NCBI RefSeq assembly: GCF_030263895.1 | Contig: NZ_CP127161.1 | Span: 2,976,001 to 3,040,000 of the forward strand | Reading direction: 5' to 3' | From: Proteiniborus sp. MB09-C3 | GTDB lineage: Bacteria; Bacillota; Clostridia; Tissierellales; Proteiniboraceae | Length of the DNA: 64,000 nt | Shown: positions 50,806 through 59,585 of the stretch, one piece after another | How positions within the stretch are numbered: position 1 is the first letter of the stretch | How the letters are laid out: each line of letters opens with the position of its first letter | Program-made: the position numbers and the translations under genes | Notes under the pieces: model-generated | The model's input: the letters and a program-made list of their open reading frames with translations, nothing else | Database searches by the model: none | Told to the model about the DNA's origin: nothing

Positions 50806-53200
50806 AGCTTCTTAATATAGCATTTAAGTTTTCTTTTAGTTTTTCTACTATTTTATCATGAACTTTGGATACATCTTCATCTGTTAGAGTCTTTTCATGT
50901 GACCTGTAAACAATTGAATAGGCTACACTTTTCTTGCCTTTTTCTATTTGTCCACCCTTGTATACATCAAATAGTTTAATAGTTTCTACTAGGTTTTTAC
51001 TATTCTCTTTTATTATCTTCTCTATTTCTTTTACCATAACTTCTTCATCAATTACTAATGCAATGTCTCTTGTGACTGATGGATATTTAGGTAGTGGAGT
51101 ATATTTTCTTTCTAAATTAGATGCCAATACTATCAATTCAAAATTCAGTTCTGCTGCATAGACTCTTTCCTTCATTCCAAAGTTATCTAATACATCAGGG
51201 TGAACTTCACCTATTATCCCTAATACATGATTTCCTAATGTTATTGTAGCAGTTCTTCCTGGATGGAATATAGGGTCATTCTTTTCTCTAATATAATCAT
51301 AATCTTTAATTCCCAGTTTTTCTAACATTGTATCCAGTACACCTTTAATTGTGAAGAAATCACTATTTCCATACATTCCAATTGAAATAACTCTATTTTC
51401 ATATGGCAATTCCTTAATAGGAAGCTCCCTTGGTACAAATGTGCTTCCTATTTCATAAGCCCAAGCTTTCTCTACGCCATATTTATAATTTCTTGTCATT
51501 ACCTCTAGCATATTTCCAATAAGAGTAGTCCTCATTACACTAAAGTCTTCTCCTAAAGGATTTCTTATCTCAACGTATTTTCTTTTCATACTGTCTTCAG
51601 AAATATTCAATTTATCATATTGCTTAGGACTTATAAAAGAATAAGTTGTGATTTCATTTAACCCAATGCCTGTTAAAATATTTTTAGCTTTATCTTCAAT
51701 TTGTCTAATAATTGTTTTCTCTGCTTTTGTTAAAGTTCCAACTAAAGGCTGTGTCTCAATCTTATCCAATCCATAAATTCTGCCTACCTCTTCAATTAAA
51801 TCTGCTTCAATGCTTAAATCTCTTCTAAATGATGGTATGGAAGCAGTTATTTTGTCGCCGTCAAGTCTTGCCTTTAGCTCCAGTACATTCAGCATTTTTA
51901 CCATTTCACTGGCTTCAATGTCTGTTCCCAATAGTCTATTTGCCTTTTCTGGTGATAGCTCCATTATTCTTTCTTCTGATTTTCCATCATATATGTCAAT
52001 ATGTCCAGATACTACAGTACCTGCATTTATTTCTTCAATAAGCTGGCATACACGATTGCAAGCAATATCTGATAAATTTGGGTCTAAATCTTTTTCGTAC
52101 TTTGCTGATGCCTCTGTTCTTAAGCTTACCTTTCTAGAAGTCAATCTTACACTTCTTCCATTGAAGTTTGCTGATTCTATAAGTATACTTTTAGTGTCCT
52201 TTGTAACCTCACTATCTTCTCCGCCCATAACTCCTGCAATAGCCATAGGTCTGCTTTCGTCTGCAATAACTAGCATTGATGAGTCTAAGCTTCTCTCAAC
52301 ACCATCAAGAGTCTTCATTTTTTCCCCTTCTGATGCCCTTCTTACAACAATTCTTTTACCTGATAATTTGTCAAGGTCAAAGGCATGTATCGGCTGTCCT
52401 ATTTCCAGCATGACATAGTTTGTAATATCTACTATATTGTTTATAGGCCTTACTCCTGCTTCCATAAGCCTTCTTTGCATCCACATTGGTGATTGACCTA
52501 TTTTTATGTCTTTTACCACCTTTGCATAATATCTATAACATAGGTCCTTGTCCTGAACTGTTATTCCATTCATGTGCTCGTTAATATCATCTACTTGATT
52601 GTTGATTTTAATATCTAGGTGTTTCATGGTTTTCCCTAAGGTTGCAGCTGTCTCTCTAGCCATACCAATGATACTTAAACAATCTGGACGGTTTGGAGTT
52701 ATTTCAAAGTCAATAACCTCTCCATACAATCCAAGAGCTTCCTTTATATCTTGACCTAAGGCATACTCTTTATCAAGTATAAAAATACCATCCTTGTTTT
52801 CCTTTGGCACTACATTGTCAGCTATACCTAGCTCCTGAGCTGAACATAGCATTCCATTTGATTCAATTCCTCTTAGCTTTCCTTTCTTTATCTTAACTCC
52901 TCCTGGAAGCCTTGCTCCTACCAGCGCTACAGGAATATAATCTCCTACCTTAATATTATTGGCTCCAGTTACTATTTGGATTTTTTCGCTCCCTACATCT
53001 ATCTGAGTCACAACTAGCTTATCTGCATCTGGATGCTGAGATATTTCTAATATTTTGCCTACTACAACATTTTCGATTCCTTTATCTATATTTTCAATTG
53101 AATCAACATGAGAGCCTGACATAGTCAGCCTATCTGCCAATTCTTTTGAGTCTATATCTATATCAACATATTCTTTAAGCCATTTAACAGGTACTAGCAT
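50804..53200 (-). CDS. pheT: Phenylalanine-tRNA ligase beta subunit
   Basis: This 798-residue protein has an N-terminal EMAP-like tRNA-binding domain (about 40-150), B3/B4 editing domain (FEITPNRPDCLSIIGMARE), B5 domain, catalytic-like core, and C-terminal FDX-ACB anticodon domain (LPKYPSVTRDIALVIDEEV). It forms the alpha2-beta2 enzyme with PheS. It lies 21 bp behind pheS and ends at a strong terminator. Full length. Confidence 0.98.
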   Translation of the reverse strand: MLVPVKWLKEYVDIDIDSKELADRLTMSGSHVDSIENIDKGIENVVVGKILEISQHPDADKLVVTQIDVGSEKIQIVTGANNIKVGDYIPVALVGARLPGGVKIKKGKLRGIESNGMLCSAQELGIADNVVPKENKDGIFILDKEYALGQDIKEALGLYGEVIDFEITPNRPDCLSIIGMARETAATLGKTMKHLDIKINNQVDDINEHMNGITVQDKDLCYRYYAKVVKDIKIGQSPMWMQRRLMEAGVRPINNIVDITNYVMLEIGQPIHAFDLDKLSGKRIVVRRASEGEKMKTLDGVERSLDSSMLVIADESRPMAIAGVMGGEDSEVTKDTKSILIESANFNGRSVRLTSRKVSLRTEASAKYEKDLDPNLSDIACNRVCQLIEEINAGTVVSGHIDIYDGKSEERIMELSPEKANRLLGTDIEASEMVKMLNVLELKARLDGDKITASIPSFRRDLSIEADLIEEVGRIYGLDKIETQPLVGTLTKAEKTIIRQIEDKAKNILTGIGLNEITTYSFISPKQYDKLNISEDSMKRKYVEIRNPLGEDFSVMRTTLIGNMLEVMTRNYKYGVEKAWAYEIGSTFVPRELPIKELPYENRVISIGMYGNSDFFTIKGVLDTMLEKLGIKDYDYIREKNDPIFHPGRTATITLGNHVLGIIGEVHPDVLDNFGMKERVYAAELNFELIVLASNLERKYTPLPKYPSVTRDIALVIDEEVMVKEIEKIIKENSKNLVETIKLFDVYKGGQIEKGKKSVAYSIVYRSHEKTLTDEDVSKVHDKIVEKLKENLNAILRS

Positions 53201-53221
53201 GTTTCTTTCCTCCTTCTATTC

Positions 53222-54244
53222 CTAAAATTGATTTAAAAATCTCATATCATTTTCAAACAATAATCTTATATTATTTATTCCATACTTAACCATAGCAATT
53301 CTATCTACACCTAATCCAAATGCAAATCCACTATAAACCTCAGGATCTATTCCACAATTTCTCAGAACATTTGGATGCACCATTCCACAGCCTAGAAGCT
53401 CCATACTCCAACCAGTTCCATTACATGCGTCACAGCCTTTGCCCATACATTTTAAACAAGATACATCAACCTCTGCACTTGGTTCTGTAAATGGGAAGTA
53501 ATGTGGCCTAAATCTAGTTTTCATATCACTACCGAATAATTCCTTTATAAACATATCAATTGTATGCTTTAAGTTTGCCATAGTAATATTTTTATCTACT
53601 ACTAGACCCTCTAATTGATGAAACATAGGAGAATGTGTGTCATCTACATCATCAAATCTAAATGTTCTTCCAGCAGATACAATTCTTAATGGCGGTTTAG
53701 ATTGCTTCATAGCCCTTATCTGTACTGGTGATGTATGAGTTCTTAATAATATGTCATCAGTTATATAAAAGGTATCGGACGGATCCCTCGAAGGATGGTT
53801 TTCCGGTGAATTTAGTGCATCGAAATTATGATATACTGTTTCCACCTCTGGTCCTTGAACAATGCTAAAACCCATACTCATAAAAATATTTTCCAGTTCT
53901 TCCATTACCCCTATTAAAGGATGTCTGTGTCCTTTTTCTACACTCTTACCTGGCATTGATATATCAATTATTTCTGATTTTAACTTTTCATTTTTTGCTT
54001 CGTCTTTAAGTCTCTCTTTAACCTTCTCAATTTCACCTTCAATTAACTCCCTCACTTCATTAGCTAATTGTCCTATAACAGGTCTCTCTTCTGGTGATAA
54101 TCCTCCCATTCCTCTAAGTACTTGAGTCAGCTCTCCTTTTTTTCCTAGATACTTAACTCTTGCTTGCTCTAAAACATCTAATTTGCTTATCTTGTTCAAC
54201 TCATTTAAGGCATTTTCCTTTATGTTGCCTAGCATTTCCTTCAT
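53222..54244 (-). CDS. pheS: Phenylalanine-tRNA ligase alpha subunit
   Basis: This 340-residue class II catalytic subunit has an N-terminal coiled coil (1-90), motif 2 region (LRIVSAGRTFRFDDVDDTHS; MFHQLEG) and motif 3 (GLGVDRIAMVKYGI) near the C-terminus. The segment CLKCMGKGCDACNGTGW forms an extra Cys cluster typical of bacterial PheS. Start ATG follows GGAGCG by 6 nt. It is co-transcribed with pheT and the upstream small gene under the Phe T-box. Confidence 0.98.
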   Translation of the reverse strand: MKEMLGNIKENALNELNKISKLDVLEQARVKYLGKKGELTQVLRGMGGLSPEERPVIGQLANEVRELIEGEIEKVKERLKDEAKNEKLKSEIIDISMPGKSVEKGHRHPLIGVMEELENIFMSMGFSIVQGPEVETVYHNFDALNSPENHPSRDPSDTFYITDDILLRTHTSPVQIRAMKQSKPPLRIVSAGRTFRFDDVDDTHSPMFHQLEGLVVDKNITMANLKHTIDMFIKELFGSDMKTRFRPHYFPFTEPSAEVDVSCLKCMGKGCDACNGTGWSMELLGCGMVHPNVLRNCGIDPEVYSGFAFGLGVDRIAMVKYGINNIRLLFENDMRFLNQF

Positions 54245-54263
54245 TTATATCGCTCCTTCCATA

Positions 54264-54527
54264 CTATTTAAAAAACCTAAATATCAAAATGATAATTATA
54301 TAAACAAAGCTAATCATTAGAGAATTCTTTAGAATCCTGTAAAATTCGCTATTGTCTTTCTGTTTTGTATTCTGGTTAGTATTATTGCTGCTTTTATTCT
54401 TTCCTTTACCTTTTTGATTATTGCTTTCTGATTCCTTTATATTACTTTTCCCCTTTATACCTCTAAACATATAAGTAATGCTAAAGTAAATCATAAAAAA
54501 AGTTAAAAAACTAACTACATATTCCAT
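54264..54527 (-). CDS. Small membrane protein in the pheS leader operon
   Basis: An 87-residue protein with membrane segments at about 3-22 (VVSFLTFFMIYFSITYMF) and 66-86 (LMISFVYIIIILIFRF), separated by a low-complexity, highly charged Ser/Asn/Lys/Gln linker (about 27-60). I do not recognise a family. A GGAG site precedes the ATG. It lies after the Phe T-box and the dispersed repeat and 19 bp before pheS, so it should be made in step with PheST when Phe-tRNA is uncharged. Confidence 0.7.
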   Translation of the reverse strand: MEYVVSFLTFFMIYFSITYMFRGIKGKSNIKESESNNQKGKGKNKSSNNTNQNTKQKDNSEFYRILKNSLMISFVYIIIILIFRFFK

Positions 54528-54568
54528 TTAATTCACTCCTCCCAATACAATAAATGGCATCTAAATAA

Positions 54569-54726
54569 GCAGTTTCGCAACACAAATTTATTTACTCGCT
54601 ACCCTTCATAAATTTGGTCCTAACGGACACTCCTATCATAAACCTACAACAGGGTTGGTGCTCGTTGCGTTCGACCTACCATCGATTTTCTGATAAAAGC
54701 ATTCAGAAAATCGAGTTAGGTCATAA
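54569..54726 (-). repeat. Dispersed hairpin repeat, full-length copy (pheS leader)
   Basis: All modules are present. The large hairpin reads CGATTTTCTGA...TCAGAAAATCG instead of CGATTTTCCGA...TCGGAAAATCG, a compensatory C-G to T-A change. It starts directly after the T-run of the pheS T-box terminator. Confidence 0.9.
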
Positions 54727-55089
54727 AAAAAACCTCCGTCATGAAGGGACGAAGGTTTTCCGTGGTACCACCCTAATAATTTGATTATTCATCAAATCAC
54801 TCATTATGTTAACGGTAAAAAAACCGGCATAAGTCTACTACTATTTCAACCTAGCAGTTCAAGAGTGAACTTCTGTATTCTTTACTTAGAAGTGCTTTCA
54901 GCCTTTGACACTTCCTCTCTTAAAGTATTTGAATACATACTTTCTCCATCATCACTTTTAGATATTAATTTATTAGTTCATCAAAAGCGCTTTGTATATT
55001 AGATAGGCGTTAATAGAGCCTGTTAGCTCAAACAATTTCCAGAAAAACTCAGCGTTTAACATATGGTAAAACACCTCTCTAAGCTATTT
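54725..55089 (-). ncRNA. T-box riboswitch (Phe) upstream of pheS
   Basis: Contains T-box sequence AGGGTGGTACCACGG (54760-54774), terminator AACCTTCGTCCC...GACGGAGGTTTTTTTT (54725-54759), and specifier TTC (54867-54869) in GAAG-TTC-ACTCTTGAAC. Uncharged tRNA-Phe should promote read-through into the small ORF, pheS and pheT. Confidence 0.93.
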
Positions 55090-55095
55090 ACTAAG

Positions 55096-55124
55096 ATTAT
55101 AGCATGAGGTGTAAAAAAAAACAA
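55096..55124 (-). promoter_or_regulatory. Promoter of the pheS T-box leader
   Basis: Minus strand TTGTTT (55119-55124), 17 bp, TATAAT (55096-55101). Confidence 0.7.
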
Positions 55125-55154
55125 GGAATATGTAAACTAAATTTTTTGATTTTT

Positions 55155-55961
55155 TTAAAATTTTAATCTTTGTCTCAAGACCTCGTACATTATAACAGAA
55201 GAAGCAATTGCAGCGTTTAAGGATTCTGCTTCTCCTGGCATAGGTATCTTAATCAATAAATCAGAATCAGCTATGATTTCATTTGATACTCCAGATGCTT
55301 CATTGCCTATTATTAGAGCAAAATTCCTTTTAAAATCTACATCAAAGCAGTATTCATTTGCATCCAACGAGGTTGTAATGACTGTTATGCCTCTATCCTT
55401 TAAATCCTTTATAGCTTCACATGCGCTCTTATAATATAGAAGTGGAATATGGAATATAGAGCCCATGGTTGAGCGAATAGTTTTAGGATTAAATATGTCA
55501 ACACAGCCTTCTGTCACTATAATTCCATTTGAACCAAAGGCATCGGCAGTTCTGATAATAGTACCCATGTTACCTGGATCCTGTACCCTATCTAGAAGAA
55601 TTAGAAAGTTTTCCTTATCCTTTATAATTTCATCTATTTTCTTTAAATCATAGCTTACAACTGCTAGGATTCCCTGCGGCTTCTCTGTATCTGATATTTC
55701 ATTAAAGAGCTTATCTGATATATAGTTTATGTTATAATTCTCTTGACTTATTTTATCAAGCAACTCTTTTCCACCATTAATACTAAATAGCATGTCTGAA
55801 TAAACCAGATACGCTATATTAGCATTTGAGTCAACACATTCTCTAACTGCTCTAATGCCTTCAACAAAAAAGTTTTTTTTCATCCATCTATCTTTTTTCC
55901 TGTAGAGTGATTTTACTTCTTTTATTATGGAATTTGATGAGCTTGTTATCATTTCATACAT
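55155..55961 (-). CDS. TrmH/SpoU-family RNA 2'-O-methyltransferase
   Basis: This 268-residue protein has an N-terminal substrate-binding domain (SLYRKKDRWMKKNFFVEGIR) and the SPOUT catalytic domain with three motifs (LLDRVQDPGNMGTIIRTADA, ALIIGNEASGVSNEI, IPMPGEAESLNAAIASSVIM). It transfers methyl from SAM to a ribose in rRNA or tRNA; the target cannot be told from sequence. The ATG at 55961 is 8 nt from GAGG at the end of ktrA. Earlier in-frame starts are less well spaced. Gene order pheST-leader, methyltransferase is common in Clostridia. Confidence 0.92.
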   Translation of the reverse strand: MYEMITSSSNSIIKEVKSLYRKKDRWMKKNFFVEGIRAVRECVDSNANIAYLVYSDMLFSINGGKELLDKISQENYNINYISDKLFNEISDTEKPQGILAVVSYDLKKIDEIIKDKENFLILLDRVQDPGNMGTIIRTADAFGSNGIIVTEGCVDIFNPKTIRSTMGSIFHIPLLYYKSACEAIKDLKDRGITVITTSLDANEYCFDVDFKRNFALIIGNEASGVSNEIIADSDLLIKIPMPGEAESLNAAIASSVIMYEVLRQRLKF

Positions 55962-55971
55962 ACTCATAACC

Positions 55972-56625
55972 TCATTCTGCTTTTCTCTCAAGCTTAGCTA
56001 AATCCTGATTATTCCCTAGCACTATTAATATGTCCCCAGGTCTAATTACGTCATCAGCATTAGGTGATATATTCATATTATCTTTTTGTTTTATCGCCAT
56101 TACATTTATTCCATATTTTGCTGGTAGCTTAAGCTCTTTTAGTGTTTCATTTTCCCATTCCTTAATTGCTGTAATTTCAACAATACTATAATCTGGGTCT
56201 AATTCTATATAATCAACTACATTTGACGAAACTAAGTTATGTGCAACTCTCACACCCATATCTCTCTCAGGAAATACTACTCTGTCTGCTCCAATTTTTG
56301 TAAGAACCTTGGCATGTACATCAGTCTGAGCCTTTGCTATTACTGTTCTTACACCTAATTCTTTAACAATAAGAGTCGCCATAATAGAAGCTTGAATATT
56401 TGAACCTATACTTATTACAGCAACATCAAAATTTCTAATTCCCAAAGCCTTTAATGCCTGCTCATCTTCAACATCTGCCTGTGCTGCATAAGTAACCTGA
56501 TTGGATAATTCCTGTATTATTTCTTCATTACTATCAATTGCTAGCACATCATAGCCTTGGTTGTATAATGTCTTTGCAACACTTGAACCAAATCTTCCAC
56601 AGCCAATGACAACAAATTGTTTCAT
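55972..56625 (-). CDS. ktrA: Potassium uptake regulatory protein KtrA/TrkA
   Basis: This 217-residue cytoplasmic gating subunit has an N-terminal RCK domain with the nucleotide-binding loop GCGRFGSSVAKTL and acidic end DSNEE (about 8-35), and a C-terminal TrkA_C ligand domain (about 135-215). It forms the ring that opens the KtrB channel on ATP/NADH binding. It is 12 bp behind the ktrB gene, in one operon. Confidence 0.95.
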   Translation of the reverse strand: MKQFVVIGCGRFGSSVAKTLYNQGYDVLAIDSNEEIIQELSNQVTYAAQADVEDEQALKALGIRNFDVAVISIGSNIQASIMATLIVKELGVRTVIAKAQTDVHAKVLTKIGADRVVFPERDMGVRVAHNLVSSNVVDYIELDPDYSIVEITAIKEWENETLKELKLPAKYGINVMAIKQKDNMNISPNADDVIRPGDILIVLGNNQDLAKLERKAE

Positions 56626-56637
56626 TTCCTCACCTTC

Positions 56638-57984
56638 CTAGCCAATCATAATCTTCTCTTCTGGATATCTAAAGCTTCCTTTATCTTTTCCTTGCTTTTT
56701 AGCAAGGGCTATACCTAATGTTAAAGGTCCAATTCTCCCAGCAAACATAGTAAATGTCAATATTAGCTTTCCCACACTGGACAATTCAGGGGTTATTCCT
56801 CTTGTCAAGCCTACTGTAGCAAAAGCTGATGTAGTTTCAAACAATAAATCCAAGAAGGAATTCTTAACCTCTGTTAGAGTTAGCACCATTGTAACAAATA
56901 CTACTAATACCAGTGATATCCCTAATACCGCCAGAGCTCTAAATATTAGTTCATATGGTATTCTTTTCTTGAATGCCACTACATCTGTATTACCTTTTAG
57001 CACAGATGTAATACTTAATATTATAACACCAAAAGTTGTTGTCTTTATACCACCTGCTGTAGAGCCTGGAGAACCACCTATAAACATTAATATTATAATG
57101 AGGAAAGATGTTGCCTTTGTCAGTCCTCCTATGTCTACACTATTAAATCCAGCAGTTCTTGGTATAACTGCCTGAAACATAGATGCTACTATCTTTTCAA
57201 GAAAAGATAAACTACCAAGTGTTTTGGGATTATTATATTCAATAATAAATATAAATACAAAGCCAATTACAAGCAGCATTGCTGTAGATAACAATACGAG
57301 CTTTGTGTGAAGCGAAGTCTTTCTAATGCCTTTATGGGATGTCAAATCAGCATAAACACTAAATCCAAGTCCTCCTAAGATAATAAGCATAGCTATAGTA
57401 CCATTAATTACTATGTCTCCTACAAAAGGTACTATACTATTGCCAGTAATATCGAATCCTGCATTACAGAAAGCTGAAATTGAGTGGAATATTGAAAACC
57501 CTATCCCAGTTTTAATGCCGTATATAGGAATAAATCTTGTTGACAAAAAAATTGCTCCTATAGCCTCTATAGTTAGTGTTGAAAATATAACATATTTCGT
57601 AAGCTTTACTACACCTTGGAGCGAAAATTGATTTAATCCTTCTTGTATTACAAGTCTTTCTTTTAATGTAATTTTCTTCCCTAAAAGCAATGCTAACAGG
57701 GTAGCCATAGTCATAAATCCTAATCCGCCCATTTGTATCAATAGTATTATTACAATCTTACCAAATAAGGTCCAGTGAGCAGCCGTATTGACTACAACTA
57801 AGCCTGTAACACATACTGCCGATGCCGCAGTAAAAAGTGAATCAATAAAGCCGATACTTTCTCCATCTTCAGAAGCTATTGGTAAATTAAGAAGAGCTCC
57901 TCCGATTATTATTAATCCTGCAAAGCCTAATGCTAAAACTTGTGCTGGGTTTAATTTTATTGCCTTCATCTGTCTTAATTTCAT
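56638..57984 (-). CDS. ktrB: Potassium uptake membrane subunit KtrB/TrkH
   Basis: This 448-residue membrane protein has the four-fold M1-P-M2 layout of the TrkH/KtrB family. Selectivity-filter-like Gly segments include AASAVCVTGLVVV, SAFCNAGFDITG, IGGSPGSTAGGIKT and TTSAFATVGLT. It carries K+ (Na+-coupled in KtrB) across the cytoplasmic membrane together with KtrA. Confidence 0.96.
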   Translation of the reverse strand: MKLRQMKAIKLNPAQVLALGFAGLIIIGGALLNLPIASEDGESIGFIDSLFTAASAVCVTGLVVVNTAAHWTLFGKIVIILLIQMGGLGFMTMATLLALLLGKKITLKERLVIQEGLNQFSLQGVVKLTKYVIFSTLTIEAIGAIFLSTRFIPIYGIKTGIGFSIFHSISAFCNAGFDITGNSIVPFVGDIVINGTIAMLIILGGLGFSVYADLTSHKGIRKTSLHTKLVLLSTAMLLVIGFVFIFIIEYNNPKTLGSLSFLEKIVASMFQAVIPRTAGFNSVDIGGLTKATSFLIIILMFIGGSPGSTAGGIKTTTFGVIILSITSVLKGNTDVVAFKKRIPYELIFRALAVLGISLVLVVFVTMVLTLTEVKNSFLDLLFETTSAFATVGLTRGITPELSSVGKLILTFTMFAGRIGPLTLGIALAKKQGKDKGSFRYPEEKIMIG

Positions 57985-58081
57985 AAGTATCTTCTCCTAA
58001 AATTCATCAACTTAATGTATAATATAATATCATTTTAACCATTTAATAACAATACTATGAACTTAGAAAACTAGAAAAAAT

Positions 58082-58109
58082 AAAAAGCTCCGTAATCGGA
58101 ACTTTTATT
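58082..58109 (-). terminator. Terminator of infC-rpmI-rplT
   Basis: Minus strand AAAGTTCCG-atta-CGGAGCTTT plus T-run, just behind rplT. Confidence 0.85.
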
Positions 58110-58111
58110 GT

Positions 58112-58462
58112 CTAAGCATTCTTAGCAATTTCAACTAATCTTGCAAATCCTTGTGCATCATGAATTGCCATTTCTGAAAGCATTTTTCTATTTACCTCTA
58201 TATTAGCTTTCTTTAAGCCATTTATAAAGGTGCTATAGGACATACCATTAATTCTAGCTGCAGCATTTATTCTTGTAATCCAAAGTTTTCTAAAATCTCT
58301 CTTTCTTAATTTACGTCCTACATATGCATATTGAAGTGATTTCATTACAGCCTGATTAGCTGGTCTATAAAGTTTGCTCTTTGCACCATAATAGCCTTTT
58401 GCAGACTTTAAAATTTTTCTATGTTTTTTCTTTGCATTTATTGCTTTTTTTACTCTAGCCAT
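58112..58462 (-). CDS. rplT: 50S ribosomal protein L20
   Basis: This 116-residue basic protein has the L20 pattern [40 protein letters not shown] and [20 protein letters not shown]. It assembles early on 23S rRNA and represses its own operon through the leader RNA at 59220-59403. Confidence 0.99.
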   Translation of the reverse strand: MARVKKAINAKKKHRKILKSAKGYYGAKSKLYRPANQAVMKSLQYAYVGRKLRKRDFRKLWITRINAAARINGMSYSTFINGLKKANIEVNRKMLSEMAIHDAQGFARLVEIAKNA

Positions 58463-58488
58463 CTATTCTCTCCTCCTCGTTCATCCAA

Positions 58489-58683
58489 TTAGTATGGTAA
58501 TAATGGTCTTATTCTTTTTTCGTCTCCAGAGCTAACTAATGTTGCTTTTCTTAATTTTCTAATTCTCTTTGCAGACTTCTTACCAGTTAAGTGGCTTTTA
58601 TATGCTTGATGTCTCTTTAATTTCCCAGATCCTGTTTTCTTAAATCTTTTTGCTGCTCCTCTATGTGTTTTCATTTTTGGCAT
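58489..58683 (-). CDS. rpmI: 50S ribosomal protein L35
   Basis: This 64-residue basic protein begins [20 protein letters not shown] and ends [15 protein letters not shown], as usual for L35. The ATG at 58683 has GGAGG 7 nt upstream; the longer open frame is not used. It lies between infC and rplT in the standard order. Confidence 0.98.
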   Translation of the reverse strand: MPKMKTHRGAAKRFKKTGSGKLKRHQAYKSHLTGKKSAKRIRKLRKATLVSSGDEKRIRPLLPY

Positions 58684-58705
58684 AATGTTTCCTCCTTCCA
58701 AGTAA

Positions 58706-59212
58706 TCAGTTTTTTGGGTTCAAATACATTACCATGTTTCTGCCTTCTAGTTTTGGCTGCTTATCTATGACTCCATACTCCGAAGTTATTTCAGCAAATT
58801 TCTTAAGTACAACTTCTCCTTTTTCAGTATGGCCCATTTCTCTTCCTCTGAATCTAACTGTAACTTTTACCTTATCTTCATCCTTCAAGAAATCAATGGC
58901 TCTTTTAGCCTTGACATTTAAATCATTAGCCTCAATAGTAGGTGTAAGTCTAATTTCCTTAATAGTAATAACTTTTTGATTTTTTCTTGCTTCTTTTTCT
59001 CTTTTTGCAAGCTCATACTTGTATTTACCGTAATCCATTATTCTACACACTGGTGGTTTTGCATTTGGAGCTATCATAACCAAATCTAGCTTCCTATCAT
59101 CTGCAACCTCCATGGCTTTTTTTGATGACATAATGCCAAGTTGTTCTCCATTAACATCAATCAGCCTAATTTCTTTTTCTCTGATTTCCTCATTTACCTG
59201 AAGTTCTTTAAT
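58706..59212 (-). CDS. infC: Translation initiation factor IF-3, AUU start
   Basis: This 168-residue factor has the N-domain ([20 protein letters not shown]), linker ([20 protein letters not shown]) and C-domain ([17 protein letters not shown]). The start is ATT at 59212, 7 nt behind AGGAGGTG. No ATG/GTG/TTG lies at that spacing, and the upstream in-frame ATGs lie before the Shine-Dalgarno. An AUU start is the known autoregulatory device of infC, since IF-3 rejects non-canonical starts. It is first in the L20-controlled operon. Confidence 0.96.
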   Translation of the reverse strand: MKELQVNEEIREKEIRLIDVNGEQLGIMSSKKAMEVADDRKLDLVMIAPNAKPPVCRIMDYGKYKYELAKREKEARKNQKVITIKEIRLTPTIEANDLNVKAKRAIDFLKDEDKVKVTVRFRGREMGHTEKGEVVLKKFAEITSEYGVIDKQPKLEGRNMVMYLNPKN

Positions 59213-59219
59213 ATTAAGA

Positions 59220-59403
59220 CACCTCCTGAACATTTTTGATAACATAAAAGCGGATAGTAAAAACCATCCGCCATATTACACGACAATAAAAGCAATTAAT
59301 CTTGCTTGTAATTCGTCAATATTAACCTTATGAGCATATGTGCTGTAAGGTGAGAAGCGGATACTACTTCTACTTTGTTTTTTTCTAATGTAATTCTTAG
59401 TAT
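59220..59403 (-). ncRNA. L20 leader (ribosomal protein autoregulatory RNA)
   Basis: Leader between the promoter and infC with the Firmicutes L20-leader pattern (GAAGTAG..ATCCGCTTCTCACCTTA, then AAGGTTAATATTGACG) and a terminator GGCGGATGG...CTATCCGCTTTT at 59246-59272. Binding of L20 favours termination and limits IF-3, L35 and L20. Confidence 0.88.
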
Positions 59404-59432
59404 ATTATATGCAATCATTGGACAATTGTCAA
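59404..59432 (-). promoter_or_regulatory. Promoter of the infC operon
   Basis: Perfect consensus on the minus strand: TTGACA (59427-59432), 17 bp, TATAAT (59404-59409). Confidence 0.9.
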
Positions 59433-59585
59433 ATCTTTTTTTGATTTTTTTATGAAATAATTTTCATCAATAATTTTCATTATTTTTCTTTTTCTATTAG
59501 CCTCATTTATCTAATATTAACATAAACATTGGTTAAAATAATACTATCAATTTAAACTTTTCAAAAATGATTAGAAAACTTTTCA

